Source: Muribaculaceae bacterium (GTDB lineage: Bacteria; Bacteroidota; Bacteroidia; Bacteroidales; Muribaculaceae). From it: a stretch of 54,382 nt of DNA. Of the stretch, positions 15,080 through 24,334 are shown one piece after another. The notes beneath the pieces are model-generated. The model was given only the letters and a program-made list of their open reading frames with translations. It made no database searches and was not told the DNA's origin. Both the position numbers and the translations under genes were made by a program. Position 1 is the stretch's first letter. The number at the start of each line of letters is the position of its first letter. Location: NCBI GenBank assembly GCA_017935045.1, contig JAGBIJ010000031.1, positions 1 to 54,382 of the forward strand. Direction: 5' to 3'.

Positions 15080-15454
15080 ATGATGAAATTACACTTCGAT
15101 ATGCATAAGTCAACTATGGGCGCTCTTGCCCTGACATTGGCAGTCGCTCTTGCCTCTTGCGGCAAGTCGGGCGAAGATGCCGCCGATTCCATAGCCGCCG
15201 GCGAAGCAGCGCAGGCCAATGTAGAGGCAGCGATCATGGAAGGGCGCACTGCAGCACGTAGCTTTCTGGCCGCGGATCCAGCCGACACCATGGCTATGCA
15301 GGGAAAACTCCTGGAAGCACGCTCGATTCAGAGCAAATACGTGACCGCAGGCCGCAAGGAGGTCGCTGAAGCCTTCGACACCGCTTTCATCCATACCCTG
15401 CGGGCCGTACGCCCCGGGCTTGCGGAGCGTATCGAAGCTGTTTACGGTAAATAA
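15080..15454 (+). CDS. Small lipoprotein of unknown function
   Basis: A 124-residue lipoprotein with lipobox ALASC (Cys at residue 26 from this start). The mature part is an Ala/Glu-rich helical domain (AANVEAAIMEGRTAARSFL and onward), probably a helical hairpin. Three in-frame ATGs are possible. The one at 15080 lies 4 nt after the -7 box, so it would need a leaderless mRNA. The one at 15101 (MHKST) leaves a 25-nt leader and a more normal 19-residue signal peptide; I think that one is at least as likely. The next gene, pepT, starts 21 nt later, so the two may be co-transcribed. No known family. Confidence 0.68.
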   Translation: MMKLHFDMHKSTMGALALTLAVALASCGKSGEDAADSIAAGEAAQANVEAAIMEGRTAARSFLAADPADTMAMQGKLLEARSIQSKYVTAGRKEVAEAFDTAFIHTLRAVRPGLAERIEAVYGK

Positions 15455-15475
15455 CCCTCTAAATCTCAATACGAC

Positions 15476-16696
15476 ATGACACTTGTAGACCGCTTTTTGG
15501 ATTACGTGAAGTTTGACACTCAGAGTGACGAGCTGACCAATCTTACCCCCTCTACGCCGGGACAGATGATTTTCGCACAGTACCTGCAGAAAGAACTGGA
15601 AAAGATGGGGCTTGAAGACATTTCCCTCGACGAGAATGGCTACCTTATGGCCACCCTTCCTGCCAATATAGACAAGGAGGTTCCCACCGTCGGCTTCATA
15701 GCGCATCTTGACACCAGCCCCGACATGAGCGGCCGCCACGTCAATCCGCGTATTGTGAGCGACTATGACGGCGAAAACATTACCCTAAACGAAAAGGAGG
15801 GCATCATACTCAGCCCCGATGAGTTTCCCGAACTGCGCAACTATATCGGCCAGAACCTGATAGTTACCGACGGCACTACCCTGCTCGGCGCCGACGACAA
15901 GGCCGGCATCGCCGAGATAGTCTCCGCCGTGGCTTATCTGCAGGAGCATCCCGAAATCAAGCACGGCAAGATACGCATCGCTTTCAACCCTGACGAGGAG
16001 ATAGGCCTGGGCGCACATAAGTTTGACGTGGAGCGCTTCGGCTGCGATTTCGCCTACACCATGGACGGCGGAGAGGTCGGAGAACTTGAATACGAGAACT
16101 TCAACGCCGCTGTGGCCAAGATTACCGTCAAGGGCCGCAACGTGCATCCCGGCTACGCCAAGCACAAGATGATCAACTCTCTGCGTGTGGCCGGACAGCT
16201 GATGCTTATGCTGCCCCGCTGGGAAACGCCGGAACACACCGAAGGCTACGAGGGATTCTATCATCTCGTCGGTGTAGAAGGCACGGTGGAAAGCACCACG
16301 CTCACATATATCATACGCGACCATGACCGCGCACGCTTTGAGAGCCGCAAAAAAGAGATTGAGCATCTGGTGCGCAAAATCAATCAGGAGTTCCCCGGCT
16401 GCTGTACGGCTGAAATCAAAGACCAGTACTACAACATGCGCGAGAAAATCGAGCCTGTGATGCACATCATCGACATAGCCCTGCAGGCCATGCGTGATGC
16501 GGGCGTGACTCCTAAAGTACAGCCTATCCGTGGCGGCACCGACGGCGCGCAGCTCAGCTTCAAGGGCCTCCCCTGCCCCAATATCTTCGCCGGTGGGCTC
16601 AACTTCCACGGCCGCTACGAATTCGTACCCATCCCCTCGATGGAAAAGGCCCGCGACGTAATCGTGCAAATCGCCCGTCTCGTAGCTGAAAAGTGA
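15476..16696 (+). CDS. pepT: Tripeptide aminopeptidase (peptidase T)
   Basis: A 406-residue cytoplasmic M20B metallopeptidase, normal length for PepT, which removes the N-terminal residue of tripeptides. The two-zinc site is visible: [10 protein letters not shown] (His and Asp near 78-80), [11 protein letters not shown] (bridging Asp), [14 protein letters not shown] (catalytic Glu-Glu) and [18 protein letters not shown]. The C-terminal [23 protein letters not shown] and [14 protein letters not shown] segments close the site. The 3' end overlaps the miaA start by 4 nt. Confidence 0.95.
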   Translation: MTLVDRFLDYVKFDTQSDELTNLTPSTPGQMIFAQYLQKELEKMGLEDISLDENGYLMATLPANIDKEVPTVGFIAHLDTSPDMSGRHVNPRIVSDYDGENITLNEKEGIILSPDEFPELRNYIGQNLIVTDGTTLLGADDKAGIAEIVSAVAYLQEHPEIKHGKIRIAFNPDEEIGLGAHKFDVERFGCDFAYTMDGGEVGELEYENFNAAVAKITVKGRNVHPGYAKHKMINSLRVAGQLMLMLPRWETPEHTEGYEGFYHLVGVEGTVESTTLTYIIRDHDRARFESRKKEIEHLVRKINQEFPGCCTAEIKDQYYNMREKIEPVMHIIDIALQAMRDAGVTPKVQPIRGGTDGAQLSFKGLPCPNIFAGGLNFHGRYEFVPIPSMEKARDVIVQIARLVAEK

Positions 16697-17598
16697 ACAC
16701 ACTGATTGTCATCACGGGGCCTACCGGCGTCGGCAAAAGCGAGATAGCTCTGCGCGTGGCAGAGACGCTCCACACCGAAATTATCTCAGCCGATTCACGG
16801 CAGATATACGCCGATATTCCCGTCACGACAGCAGCCCCCTCTGATGAAGACATGCGCAGAGCGCCGCACCATCTGGTGCGTGCTCTGCCGCTTGACGCAT
16901 ACTTCAGCGCCTCCGCCTTTGAGCGCGAGGCGCTGAATCTGCTTCCAGGCATATTCTCCCGATGCGGGGGCCGGGCCATAGTCTGCGGTGGCTCCATGAT
17001 GTATGTCGACGCACTCTGCAACGGCATAGACGAAATTCCGACAATATCCGAAGCGGTGCGCCGGCGCGTGGCCGATTTCCACCGAGACCAAGGAGCGGAA
17101 GCCCTCTGCGCATGGCTGCGCAATCTCGACCCCGCGTACTGCGAGCAGGCCGACATGCGCAACACCAAGCGGGTAATGCACGCCGTCGAGATATGCCTGC
17201 AGGCAGGCGTGCCCTACTCCTCTCTGCGCAAGGGACAGAAAGCGGACAGAGACTTCCGCATACTGAAATTCCTCATTACCGCTCCGCGCGAGATACTCTT
17301 CGACCGCATCAACCGGCGCGTGGAGAGAATGGTGGAAGCCGGCATGGTAGACGAAGCGCGAGCCGTGCTGCCCATGCGCGGTCTGAACTCACTCAACACC
17401 GTAGGCTTCAAAGAGATGTTCCGCTATCTCGACGGCGAATGGGACCTTCCGACAGCCATATCGAGGCTCCAGAAAAACACTCGCGTCTACGCCAAGAAGC
17501 AACTAACCTGGTACGCCCGCGACCCCCTCATCATCCCCCTCGACATCACCCGCTGCAACCCCGCTGCCGAAATCCTCAAAGCTCTCGGAGAACTCTAA
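16693..17598 (+). CDS. miaA: tRNA dimethylallyltransferase
   Basis: A 301-residue MiaA, which transfers a dimethylallyl group from DMAPP to the N6 of A37 in tRNAs reading UNN codons. The P-loop GPTGVGKS is at residues 8-15, [12 protein letters not shown] carries the catalytic Asp-Ser, [16 protein letters not shown] is the Bacteroidetes form of the GGTGLY motif, and [13 protein letters not shown] is the C-terminal tRNA-binding motif. Translation starts at GTG 16693, overlapping the pepT stop as GTGA, so the two are translationally coupled. Confidence 0.95.
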   Translation: MNTLIVITGPTGVGKSEIALRVAETLHTEIISADSRQIYADIPVTTAAPSDEDMRRAPHHLVRALPLDAYFSASAFEREALNLLPGIFSRCGGRAIVCGGSMMYVDALCNGIDEIPTISEAVRRRVADFHRDQGAEALCAWLRNLDPAYCEQADMRNTKRVMHAVEICLQAGVPYSSLRKGQKADRDFRILKFLITAPREILFDRINRRVERMVEAGMVDEARAVLPMRGLNSLNTVGFKEMFRYLDGEWDLPTAISRLQKNTRVYAKKQLTWYARDPLIIPLDITRCNPAAEILKALGEL

Positions 17599-17920
17599 GT
17601 ACTCTCTGGACTCTTGGCAGCCCCATAGCCCAGTGCCAGCATCGCTATAAAAAGGAGGCTGTGTGTTCGTTCACTTCACAGACGATTCAACCTGCTTTTG
17701 GTATAACTTGTTCGTTCTTGACCGATGCCCCCGCCCATTTTCACGTTATCGAGAAATTCAACGACTTCCCGAATACATCAACAGCATCGACGTTCACGAA
17801 TCGGACCATTGAGCGACAACTCAACCTCACATCCGGCCTTACGTGCAATAAGTTAGGGCGAAGTTTTAAAGGGGCAATATTCTCCAATTTTCTTCGTTAC
17901 AGAAAGAAAAAATATCTTCA
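17599..17920. other. Intergenic region, nothing recognised
   Basis: 322 bp between miaA and a lipoprotein gene. A frame continuing from a miaA shadow is open over part of it (to 17924) but has no start or RBS. I see no terminator hairpin, tRNA or clear -7 box. Codon-like texture on the minus strand near 17700-17850 may be a decayed gene fragment. Confidence 0.4.
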
Positions 17921-18748
17921 ATGAAACACCTTATCTGCATTGTGGTAACGCTGCTGATTTTTTCTTCTTGCAGCAACAATGATGAACCCGCGCCTGATGT
18001 TTTCTCCCAAGTGGCAGAGATTACAAATGGCGACAACGATATACAGACTATCGCCTACGATTCCTATGGTCGCGTAGCCAAATATACCATAAATGGAAAT
18101 GAAGAAGAAGTGATTGCCACATATTCTTATCCGTCTGACGATATAATAAAGATACACACTGAACATATCACAACATGGAGTAAAAACGCCTCTATAACGC
18201 GGAGTTATGACGATGAAGTTTATCTGGAAAACGGTCGTGCGGCTTATTGTGAGGGGATTTTTTCTACTGATGAGTTTGGTACTATAGTTCAGAAAAAATA
18301 TCGTCATGACTTTTCCTACACAGGAGGAAACCACCTTAACGTCGTGAAATGTACGCAATGGAGCAAGAATGGTAATGGATGGAATTATGAAAAGCCTTGG
18401 TCTTGGGAGAATTATTACATCTGGGAAGGCAATAACCTTGTTTCCATAGAAGATTGCGCCGGGCATGATAAGCCGACCTACATTTACAATTATTCTTATT
18501 CCTCAGTTTCGGGCATACAAAATCTTATCCCTCTACATTTCGGAAGATACCAATATTATCCTCTACAACTGAAAGGTTATTTTGGCTCGGCCTCCGAAAA
18601 TCTTATTAACGGATTGGAATCCGTTGCGCCCAATATGCCTGTCAGAAAGGTACAATACGAATATGTAATTCAGAAAAATAGAATCACAGGATATTCAGAA
18701 ACCAGGAACGGTAAATCAGAACATTTTTCAGTAAACTGGACTGAATAA
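17921..18748 (+). CDS. Lipoprotein, DUF4595-like repetitive beta-strand protein
   Basis: A 275-residue lipoprotein: signal peptide MKHLICIVVTLLIFSSC with lipid-anchored Cys17, then SNNDEPAPD. The mature chain is a series of short Tyr/Asn-rich strands (IAYDSYGRVAKY, YIWEGNNLVSIED, YIYNYSYSS, VQYEYVIQKNRITGYSE), the YD-repeat-like texture of Bacteroidetes DUF4595 secreted proteins. Its function is unknown; such proteins are usually periplasmic or surface exposed. Base composition is AT-richer than that of the neighbouring miaA and aspS genes, consistent with an accessory gene. Confidence 0.75.
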   Translation: MKHLICIVVTLLIFSSCSNNDEPAPDVFSQVAEITNGDNDIQTIAYDSYGRVAKYTINGNEEEVIATYSYPSDDIIKIHTEHITTWSKNASITRSYDDEVYLENGRAAYCEGIFSTDEFGTIVQKKYRHDFSYTGGNHLNVVKCTQWSKNGNGWNYEKPWSWENYYIWEGNNLVSIEDCAGHDKPTYIYNYSYSSVSGIQNLIPLHFGRYQYYPLQLKGYFGSASENLINGLESVAPNMPVRKVQYEYVIQKNRITGYSETRNGKSEHFSVNWTE

Positions 18749-18772
18749 ACCTTGTCTTTTCCCCATTGAGCG

Positions 18773-18811
18773 CTTTACCGTACTTTCGCAGTACGGTAAA
18801 GTACTTTTTTT
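18773..18811 (+). terminator. Terminator of the DUF4595-like gene
   Basis: 11-bp stem CTTTACCGTAC/GTACGGTAAAG, 7-nt loop, followed by TACTTTTTTTA. Confidence 0.88.
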
Positions 18812-18900
18812 ATGCAGACAATCTTGATTTACTTCAACGTGCAGGATGGCTGTCACAAGTCCTTCCGAGAACTCTGCATAGCTTGATACCGGCATTGGCA

Positions 18901-18932
18901 TAAAAAGAGCGCGCCGGAATTTCCAGCGCGCT
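18901..18932 (-). terminator. Terminator of the aspS-nif3-zinc ribbon operon
   Basis: Stem AGCGCGC/GCGCGCT, with CTTTTTA after it on the minus strand, immediately beyond the zinc-ribbon stop codon. Confidence 0.8.
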
Positions 18933-18954
18933 ACTTTTTATGATAAAGACGGCT

Positions 18955-19761
18955 TTACTTCTTGGAAGCGCGTTTCTTGGGTGCGGGTTCGGGAACTACG
19001 GGCTCCTCGATGCCGGCTAACTGTCCGTCGATCATGATGCGGCCGCAGTACTCGCAGACGATGATTTTCTTGTGCATCTTGATCTCAAGCTGACGCTGAG
19101 GCGGGATACGGTTGAAGCATCCGCCGCAGGCGTTGCGCTGCACGGTCACGATGCCCAGTCCGTTGCGGGCGTTCTTGCGTATGCGCTTGAAGGCGGCGAG
19201 GGTATAGGAGTCAATCAGCGGCTCCAGAGCCTGGGCCTGGGCGCGGAGGTTCTCCTCCTCGGCCTTGGTCTCGCTCACGATGTCCTCAAGCTCGGCGCGC
19301 TTCTCGGCCAGTATGTGCTGTCCGTCGGCCAGCTCCACCTCGGCTGCTGCTATGTCGGCGTTGCGTGCCTCCTGAGCCTCGGTATACTTACGGATATTTT
19401 TCTCGGCGAGCTCGATTTCCAGACCCTCGAACTCTATCTCCTTGGTAAGGAAGTCGTACTCGCGGTTGTTGCGCACGTTATCCTGCTGTGAGCGATAACG
19501 CTCTATCTTTGCCTGACGGTCCTGAATCTCGCCGTTGCACTGGAGTACCTGCTTCTTCAGATTGGCTACCTCCTCCTTATATTTCTGTATGCGGGTCTGG
19601 TAACGGACGATATTGTCCTCCAGATCTTTCACTTCGTTGGGAAGCTCGCCGCGCAGGGTCTTGATGCGGTCTATTTCAGAAAAAATGGTCTGCAGCTCAT
19701 AGAGCGATTTGAGGCGCTCTTCCACACTGCGTTCTTTTTCAGCTTTATTTTCAGTGGCCAT
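18955..19761 (-). CDS. Coiled-coil zinc-ribbon protein (DUF164/CT398-like)
   Basis: A 268-residue cytoplasmic protein. Residues ~15-185 are a long antiparallel coiled coil rich in Glu, Arg and Gln, and residues ~205-245 form a C4 zinc ribbon (CGGCFNRIPPQ and VCEYCGRIM), followed by a Lys-rich tail (APKKRASKK). The family is widespread and described mainly as a nucleic-acid or chaperone-like adaptor; CT398 of Chlamydia binds secretion proteins and sigma54. Function here is unproven. It is the last gene of the operon with nif3 (28 nt upstream) and aspS. Confidence 0.88.
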   Translation of the reverse strand: MATENKAEKERSVEERLKSLYELQTIFSEIDRIKTLRGELPNEVKDLEDNIVRYQTRIQKYKEEVANLKKQVLQCNGEIQDRQAKIERYRSQQDNVRNNREYDFLTKEIEFEGLEIELAEKNIRKYTEAQEARNADIAAAEVELADGQHILAEKRAELEDIVSETKAEEENLRAQAQALEPLIDSYTLAAFKRIRKNARNGLGIVTVQRNACGGCFNRIPPQRQLEIKMHKKIIVCEYCGRIMIDGQLAGIEEPVVPEPAPKKRASKK

Positions 19762-19789
19762 ATTTATATTATAGTAATTATATTTCTGT

Positions 19790-20575
19790 TTATAAGCAAT
19801 TTACCGGGTTCGTATCCGATTCGGCAGTATAAAGCTGCAAATCGGGAAAACGGTCGGCCAACAGACGCATGAAAATCTGCTTTGTACATATTTCACTCTC
19901 GTAGTGGCCTATATCGGCGATAAGAATCCGCGAAGCCCAGGTGGTAAAGTCATGATATTTCACATCGCCGGTCACTATCACATCGGCGCCGGCAGCCGCG
20001 GCCTCTCGTATGAGCGAGGCGCCGGCTCCGCCGCAGACGGCGACACGCTTCACGGTCAGACGGGGAAAGTTGTCGGAATAACGCAGACACCTGACGTGGA
20101 ACGTGTCCTTTACTTTGCGCAGGAACTCCAGAGCCGGCATCTGGTCAGTGTTACCGACTATGCCAAGCCCGACTTCCGGATCGGCATTGTCTTTCTCCAG
20201 CACTTCGAGCTGACGCAATCCGAGCATACGGGCTATCTCCCAGCTTACGCCCTCTCTGGCACGGTCCAGATTCGTATGTGCCGAATAGATTGATATACCG
20301 GCTTTTATCGCTTCGATGACTATGCGGCCGCGGCCGCTATCGGCCGTAACCTGCCGGATACCGCCGAAGAGCAGCGGATGATGGCTGATAATCAGTCCGC
20401 ATCCGCGCTCCACAGCTTCCGCTACGATTTCTTCTGTGACATCCAGACACATCAGCACCGCCGAGACATCAACCTCGCGGTCGCCTACCTGAAGCCCGGC
20501 GTTGTCGTATGACTCCTGAAGCCGTACGGGCGCAAAACTCTCTATTATACTTATTATGTCGGCTATCTTTGCCAT
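19790..20575 (-). CDS. Nif3-like dinuclear metal centre protein
   Basis: A 261-residue Nif3/YbgI family protein. The metal-binding motifs are intact: LIISHHPLLFGGIRQ (two His), YSAHTNLDRAREGVSWEIA (His and Asp) and ADIGHYESE near the C terminus (His and Glu). These proteins form toroidal hexamers with a two-metal site; some are annotated GTP cyclohydrolase 1 type 2, but the true role is unclear. This is the short form, without the extra PII-like insert of ~100 residues found in many Bacteroidetes homologues. It starts 3 nt after the aspS stop, so it is operonic with aspS. Confidence 0.92.
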   Translation of the reverse strand: MAKIADIISIIESFAPVRLQESYDNAGLQVGDREVDVSAVLMCLDVTEEIVAEAVERGCGLIISHHPLLFGGIRQVTADSGRGRIVIEAIKAGISIYSAHTNLDRAREGVSWEIARMLGLRQLEVLEKDNADPEVGLGIVGNTDQMPALEFLRKVKDTFHVRCLRYSDNFPRLTVKRVAVCGGAGASLIREAAAAGADVIVTGDVKYHDFTTWASRILIADIGHYESEICTKQIFMRLLADRFPDLQLYTAESDTNPVNCL

Positions 20576-20578
20576 CAG

Positions 20579-22336
20579 TTACTTTTTGAGGGGAAGCACC
20601 TCCAGATTAAGCTCCTCAAGCTGGGCGGGGTCAAGGGGCGAGGGAGACTCGTTCATCACGTCACGGCCCGAATTGTTCTTGGGGAAAGCTATGGTGTCGC
20701 GTATGGAGTCAAGCTCGGCGAGCATTGAGACAAAGCGGTCGAAGCCGAGCGCCAGACCGCCGTGAGGAGGCGCGCCGTACTTGAAGGCATCCATCAGGAA
20801 GCCGAACTGCTCGTGAGCCTTTTCAGGTGTGAAACCCAGAAGCTCGAACATGGTGTCCTGAAGCTCACTGTCATGTATTCGTATCGAGCCGCCACCCAGC
20901 TCCGTGCCGTTGACCACGATGTCGTAGGCCGTAGCGCGCACCTTGCCGGTATCGGTATGCAGCAGAGGTACATCCTCGGGATTGGGCGAAGTAAAGGGAT
21001 GATGCATGGCGTAATAACGCTGAGTCTCTTCGTCCCACTCAAACAGGGGGAAGTCTATTACCCACAGCGGGGCAAACACGTTTTTGGGACGCAGACCCAG
21101 ACGGTTGCCCATCTCCAGACGCAACTCACACAGCTGCTTGCGCGTCTTCATGGCCGGACCGCTCAACAGCAGAAGCATGTCGCCGGGCTTGGCGTCCATA
21201 CGCTCGGCCCATGCGCGCAGGTCGTCGTCGCTGAAGAATTTGCCTACGCTGCTCTTAATAGTGCCGTCTTCGGCTATCTTGACCCATACCAGGCCCTTGG
21301 CGCCTATCTGCGGGCGCTTTACGAATTCCGTCAGCTCGTCAGTCTGCTTGCGTGTATATCCTGCGCATCCCGGCACGGCGATACCGACGGTAAGCTCGGC
21401 ATCGTCCATGACAGAGAAACCGTGACCCTTGACCAGATCGGTCAGCTCAACGAACTTCATGCCGAAACGGATATCCGGTTTGTCGGAGCCGTATAGACGC
21501 ATAGCGTCGTTCCAGGTCATGCGGGGGAACGGATCGGTAAAGTCAATATTCTTGACATACTTGAATATATGCTTTACGAGTCCTTCGAACATCCGGATGA
21601 CATCCTCCTGCTCCACAAAGCTCATCTCGCAGTCTATCTGAGTGAACTCGGGCTGGCGGTCAGCACGCAGGTCTTCGTCGCGGAAGCACTTGGCTATCTG
21701 AAAGTAACGGTCGAAACCGCTGACCATAAGCAACTGCTTGAACAGCTGAGGACTCTGGGGCAAAGCATAGAACTCGCCCGGATTCATGCGTGAAGGCACC
21801 ACGAAGTCACGCGCGCCCTCAGGCGTTGATTTCACAAGAATCGGAGTCTCGATCTCCAGGAAATCGTGGGCGTCCAGATAGCGGCGTATCTCGAAAGCCA
21901 TACGATGGCGCAGCTCCAGATTGGAGCGTACGCCGGGACGACGGAGATCCAGATAGCGGTACTTCATGCGGAGGTCGTCGCCGCCATCGGTGTTGTCCTC
22001 GATGGTAAAAGGAGGAACCTCGCTGCGATTCAGCACCTTGAACGATTCAGCTATAATCTCGATGTCGCCCGTAGGCAGGTGCGGATTCTTCGACGTACGT
22101 TCGGCCACGGTGCCTTTGACCTGGACTACGAACTCGCGTCCGAGTTTATTGGCCCTCTCGCAGAGAGCCGCATCCGTATCATTGTTGAACACCACCTGGG
22201 TTATACCATAACGGTCGCGGACATCGACAAAAGTCATACCGCCCATCTTGCGTGTACGCTGCACCCATCCGGCCAGCGTTACCGGTTTTCCGGCATCGGA
22301 GAGTCGCAACTCTCCGCACGTTTTGTCTCTATACAT
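20579..22336 (-). CDS. aspS: Aspartyl-tRNA synthetase
   Basis: A 585-residue bacterial-type AspRS charging tRNA-Asp (discriminating or Asx type cannot be told by eye). The order is an N-terminal OB-fold anticodon-binding domain ([25 protein letters not shown]), the class II catalytic core with motif 2 [18 protein letters not shown], a GAD insertion domain (around residues 290-415), and motif 3 [14 protein letters not shown] at the C-terminal end. Length is normal. It heads an operon with the Nif3 and zinc-ribbon genes and has its own promoter about 80 nt upstream. Confidence 0.97.
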   Translation of the reverse strand: MYRDKTCGELRLSDAGKPVTLAGWVQRTRKMGGMTFVDVRDRYGITQVVFNNDTDAALCERANKLGREFVVQVKGTVAERTSKNPHLPTGDIEIIAESFKVLNRSEVPPFTIEDNTDGGDDLRMKYRYLDLRRPGVRSNLELRHRMAFEIRRYLDAHDFLEIETPILVKSTPEGARDFVVPSRMNPGEFYALPQSPQLFKQLLMVSGFDRYFQIAKCFRDEDLRADRQPEFTQIDCEMSFVEQEDVIRMFEGLVKHIFKYVKNIDFTDPFPRMTWNDAMRLYGSDKPDIRFGMKFVELTDLVKGHGFSVMDDAELTVGIAVPGCAGYTRKQTDELTEFVKRPQIGAKGLVWVKIAEDGTIKSSVGKFFSDDDLRAWAERMDAKPGDMLLLLSGPAMKTRKQLCELRLEMGNRLGLRPKNVFAPLWVIDFPLFEWDEETQRYYAMHHPFTSPNPEDVPLLHTDTGKVRATAYDIVVNGTELGGGSIRIHDSELQDTMFELLGFTPEKAHEQFGFLMDAFKYGAPPHGGLALGFDRFVSMLAELDSIRDTIAFPKNNSGRDVMNESPSPLDPAQLEELNLEVLPLKK

Positions 22337-22416
22337 GAATTCTTAGTAAATATCTATTACGTATTCATAAACCGTCCGTACCAGCCAGTCCGGACAGCGG
22401 GAAATCATAAAACATG

Positions 22417-22448
22417 CAAAGATAATATCAAAAAAGCGCGAAAGCAAA
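22417..22448 (-). promoter_or_regulatory. aspS promoter
   Basis: Minus strand: -33 TTTG (22448-22445), 20-nt spacer, -7 TATCTTTG (22424-22417). Leader about 75 nt. Confidence 0.8.
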
Positions 22449-22459
22449 TTTTAATCCGA

Positions 22460-22740
22460 TTTTTTTTCGCACATGCACTCCGTAGATATGCCCGGCATGA
22501 ATGTATGACCTCGATGTAGCCCCGACTCTTCCAAGTGGCAAGCAATCCGGGAATAGTGTAAGTCAGGCCGTGTTTGAAATTCGGCAAAACGGTGCCACAT
22601 ATAGGGCCGGACATGCGCTGCATATTGCGCAGAACTGACGCGCGAGATACTGTCCATGCTAACGGCAATATTCGCGTCGATAAACCGGGCGACACGTCGG
22701 GACTTGTTAAAGAAAGCTCTTTTCTCTCATCTGTAATTTT
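22460..22740. other. Intergenic region, no supported gene
   Basis: Between the aspS promoter and a small membrane-protein gene. A 96-codon minus-strand frame (22405-22695) crosses the aspS promoter and has no recognisable domain. It could be a decayed gene; nothing else was recognised. Confidence 0.4.
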
Positions 22741-22787
22741 TTGCTTTAATTTGCGTTTAATAAGAACAACCTCAAATACAATTCAAC

Positions 22788-22961
22788 ATGAGAGCGCCTT
22801 GGTATTTCATCCTCTTATATATAGTTGTCGGTTATATCCTGCTATTGATGTCTGACCGCTACAAGATTATAAAATCGAGAGGATTACGTTACTTTCTTGT
22901 CATATTCGTCTATTCATTCTTCGCCTGGTTGATTTACGACCTCGTCTTCGCTCCAAAATGA
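22788..22961 (+). CDS. Small two-segment membrane protein
   Basis: A 57-residue frame, MRAPWYFILLYIVVGYILLLMSD...: hydrophobic segments at about residues 4-21 and 35-53 separated by a basic loop (RYKIIKSRGLRY), ending FAPK. The pattern of two membrane helices with a positively charged turn is coherent and unlikely by chance. There is no clear Bacteroidetes -7 box (an imperfect TAATTTGC near 22756). Its TGA overlaps the ATG of a following 48-codon frame. Family unknown. Confidence 0.5.
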   Translation: MRAPWYFILLYIVVGYILLLMSDRYKIIKSRGLRYFLVIFVYSFFAWLIYDLVFAPK

Positions 22962-23104
22962 CGTTTCAATTCAAGATTCACATTCCCGGACTCGGCGTCC
23001 TCAATATCGATGGTTTAGGCACGATACTTCTCAATCATTACCGCGATGTTGCCGCTATGTTTGGCATGGTATACCGATATATTCATTTTTACGGTATCCA
23101 ATAG
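22958..23104 (+). CDS. Possible 48-aa protein
   Basis: This frame starts within the stop of the preceding gene (ATGA) and reads MTFQFKIHIPGLGVLNIDGLG, then HYRDVAAMFGMVYRYIHFYGIQ. The overlap is the main support. Against it, the last 16 nt overlap the 3' end of the convergent nucleotidyltransferase-like gene, and there is no domain. Low confidence. Confidence 0.25.
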   Translation: MTFQFKIHIPGLGVLNIDGLGTILLNHYRDVAAMFGMVYRYIHFYGIQ

Positions 23105-23679
23105 TAAATCGGTTTCTTCCGATGCTCTTCAATCCACTTGCTTAAGCCGGATAACGAGTCGACGCCATCGGCAATAACAGCTTCATAATACTCCACACCA
23201 TGATAATCATATCCTGATGGAGTCTCAAACTTCAGACGGAGGATAGTGTCCCGCTGTTCGTCGCTCATAACCGCGACTATACGGTCAGCCATTCTCTCAA
23301 AATAGCCGTCGTATGCCGAACCTTCCTCTATATGAATGACATCAAACTGCCATATTTCATCTTCATGTCTATAAAAGAAATGCCATGCCATACAATGCTC
23401 ATCTGTATGGAGGCCATTGATACATTTAATTTCTGTAACATTGGGATTTTCCGCGATTCTGGAGGCTATAGCGAAACTGCTTTTCGCTGTGATACCCGTA
23501 GAATAGACATGCAAATCTATGTCCCGCCGAGACGCCAGCAGCCCCATGCGCAGCGAGCCTACAAGATTGACCCGGCATCCCGCCTCAGACCAGACATCGG
23601 CAATGCCGGACTCTTTTAACACCGACATGGCTTTAATACGATTGGCGGAAGCCAATCCGTTGATTTCTTTTTGGTTCAT
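23089..23679 (-). CDS. Nucleotidyltransferase-fold protein
   Basis: A protein of 196 residues. The motif NLVGSLRMGLLASRRDIDLHVYS (residues ~38-60) is the GS...DxD signature of the nucleotidyltransferase fold: Gly-Ser in a turn and an Asp-Ile-Asp metal pair. Later segments (IWQFDVIHIEEG, LRLKFETPSGYDYHGVEYYEAVIADGV) are family-like, and the third Asp could be in FDVIH. I take the ATG at 23679 because a perfect -7 box TAACTTTG lies at 23711-23704; the longer frame upstream runs through that promoter. Substrate unknown. No HEPN partner is adjacent, so it is not an obvious MNT/HEPN toxin-antitoxin. Confidence 0.75.
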   Translation of the reverse strand: MNQKEINGLASANRIKAMSVLKESGIADVWSEAGCRVNLVGSLRMGLLASRRDIDLHVYSTGITAKSSFAIASRIAENPNVTEIKCINGLHTDEHCMAWHFFYRHEDEIWQFDVIHIEEGSAYDGYFERMADRIVAVMSDEQRDTILRLKFETPSGYDYHGVEYYEAVIADGVDSLSGLSKWIEEHRKKPIYYWIP

Positions 23680-23703
23680 CATTGATAAGATTAGATAAAT
23701 TTG

Positions 23704-23810
23704 CAAAGTTAATACTTTTTTATGACTTATCAGCATCCGACGCAAACACCTGCAAGCCCGTTTAATTATTACGCGATTGACAATAATTTTCAGATTTTTT
23801 CGTAATTTTG
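23704..23810. promoter_or_regulatory. Divergent promoters
   Basis: Minus: TAACTTTG at 23711-23704 for the nucleotidyltransferase-like gene. Plus: TAATTTTG at 23803-23810 for the META-domain gene. Confidence 0.65.
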
Positions 23811-23842
23811 CATATAGGCCATGTAATAATATATACTGATTT

Positions 23843-24334
23843 ATGAAGATACGAATCCATACATTTGCCGTCGCAGCTGTAGTGTCGGGAGTAATTTTAG
23901 CCGGCTGCTCCGACATCAAAAGGAATAAGACGGCCATAGCGTCCGACACCGCGAAGGCCATGACGGCGACTGTCGATATACGTGGACAGTGGTATATCGA
24001 AAACATAGTGTTCAGCGACTCAGACTATGTGCGCCTGGACGAAGCAGCGGCCGGAAGGCGGCAATATATCACTTTTGAAGACAGCACATATTTCATTATG
24101 ACCAGCTGCAACTCAATCTCCGGCTCCTACGTCATCAAAGGCGACTCCATCAATATTGGTAACGGAGCCATGACCGAGATGGCATGCGACAATATGGAGA
24201 CTGAAGACGCCCTGCGCCGCATATTGCCCAGAATATCGACAATAGATGTACAAAGTGATTCAGTAGTAAGACTGAACGGCGCGACACCGGTCGAGTGCAT
24301 CTTGCTTCGCAAATCTAAACATGAGATAAAATGA
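23843..24334 (+). CDS. META-domain lipoprotein (HslJ-like)
   Basis: A 163-residue lipoprotein: signal peptide with lipobox LAGC (Cys22) and a META/HslJ-type domain from about residue 46 (RGQWYIENIVF, ITFEDSTYFIMTSCNSISGSYVI, GNGAMTEMACDNMETEDALRRIL). The pattern W..N....I.F......G..CN...G.Y....I..G....T.MAC is that of the META family. Such proteins are linked to envelope stress in a few bacteria, but the biochemical role is not known. Its stop overlaps the next ATG (ATGA), so it is translationally coupled to the SIMPL gene. Confidence 0.85.
   Translation: MKIRIHTFAVAAVVSGVILAGCSDIKRNKTAIASDTAKAMTATVDIRGQWYIENIVFSDSDYVRLDEAAAGRRQYITFEDSTYFIMTSCNSISGSYVIKGDSINIGNGAMTEMACDNMETEDALRRILPRISTIDVQSDSVVRLNGATPVECILLRKSKHEIK

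Noticed and set aside
22405-22695. 96-aa minus-strand frame upstream of aspS
   Set aside because: Crosses the aspS promoter; no domain, no start signals.
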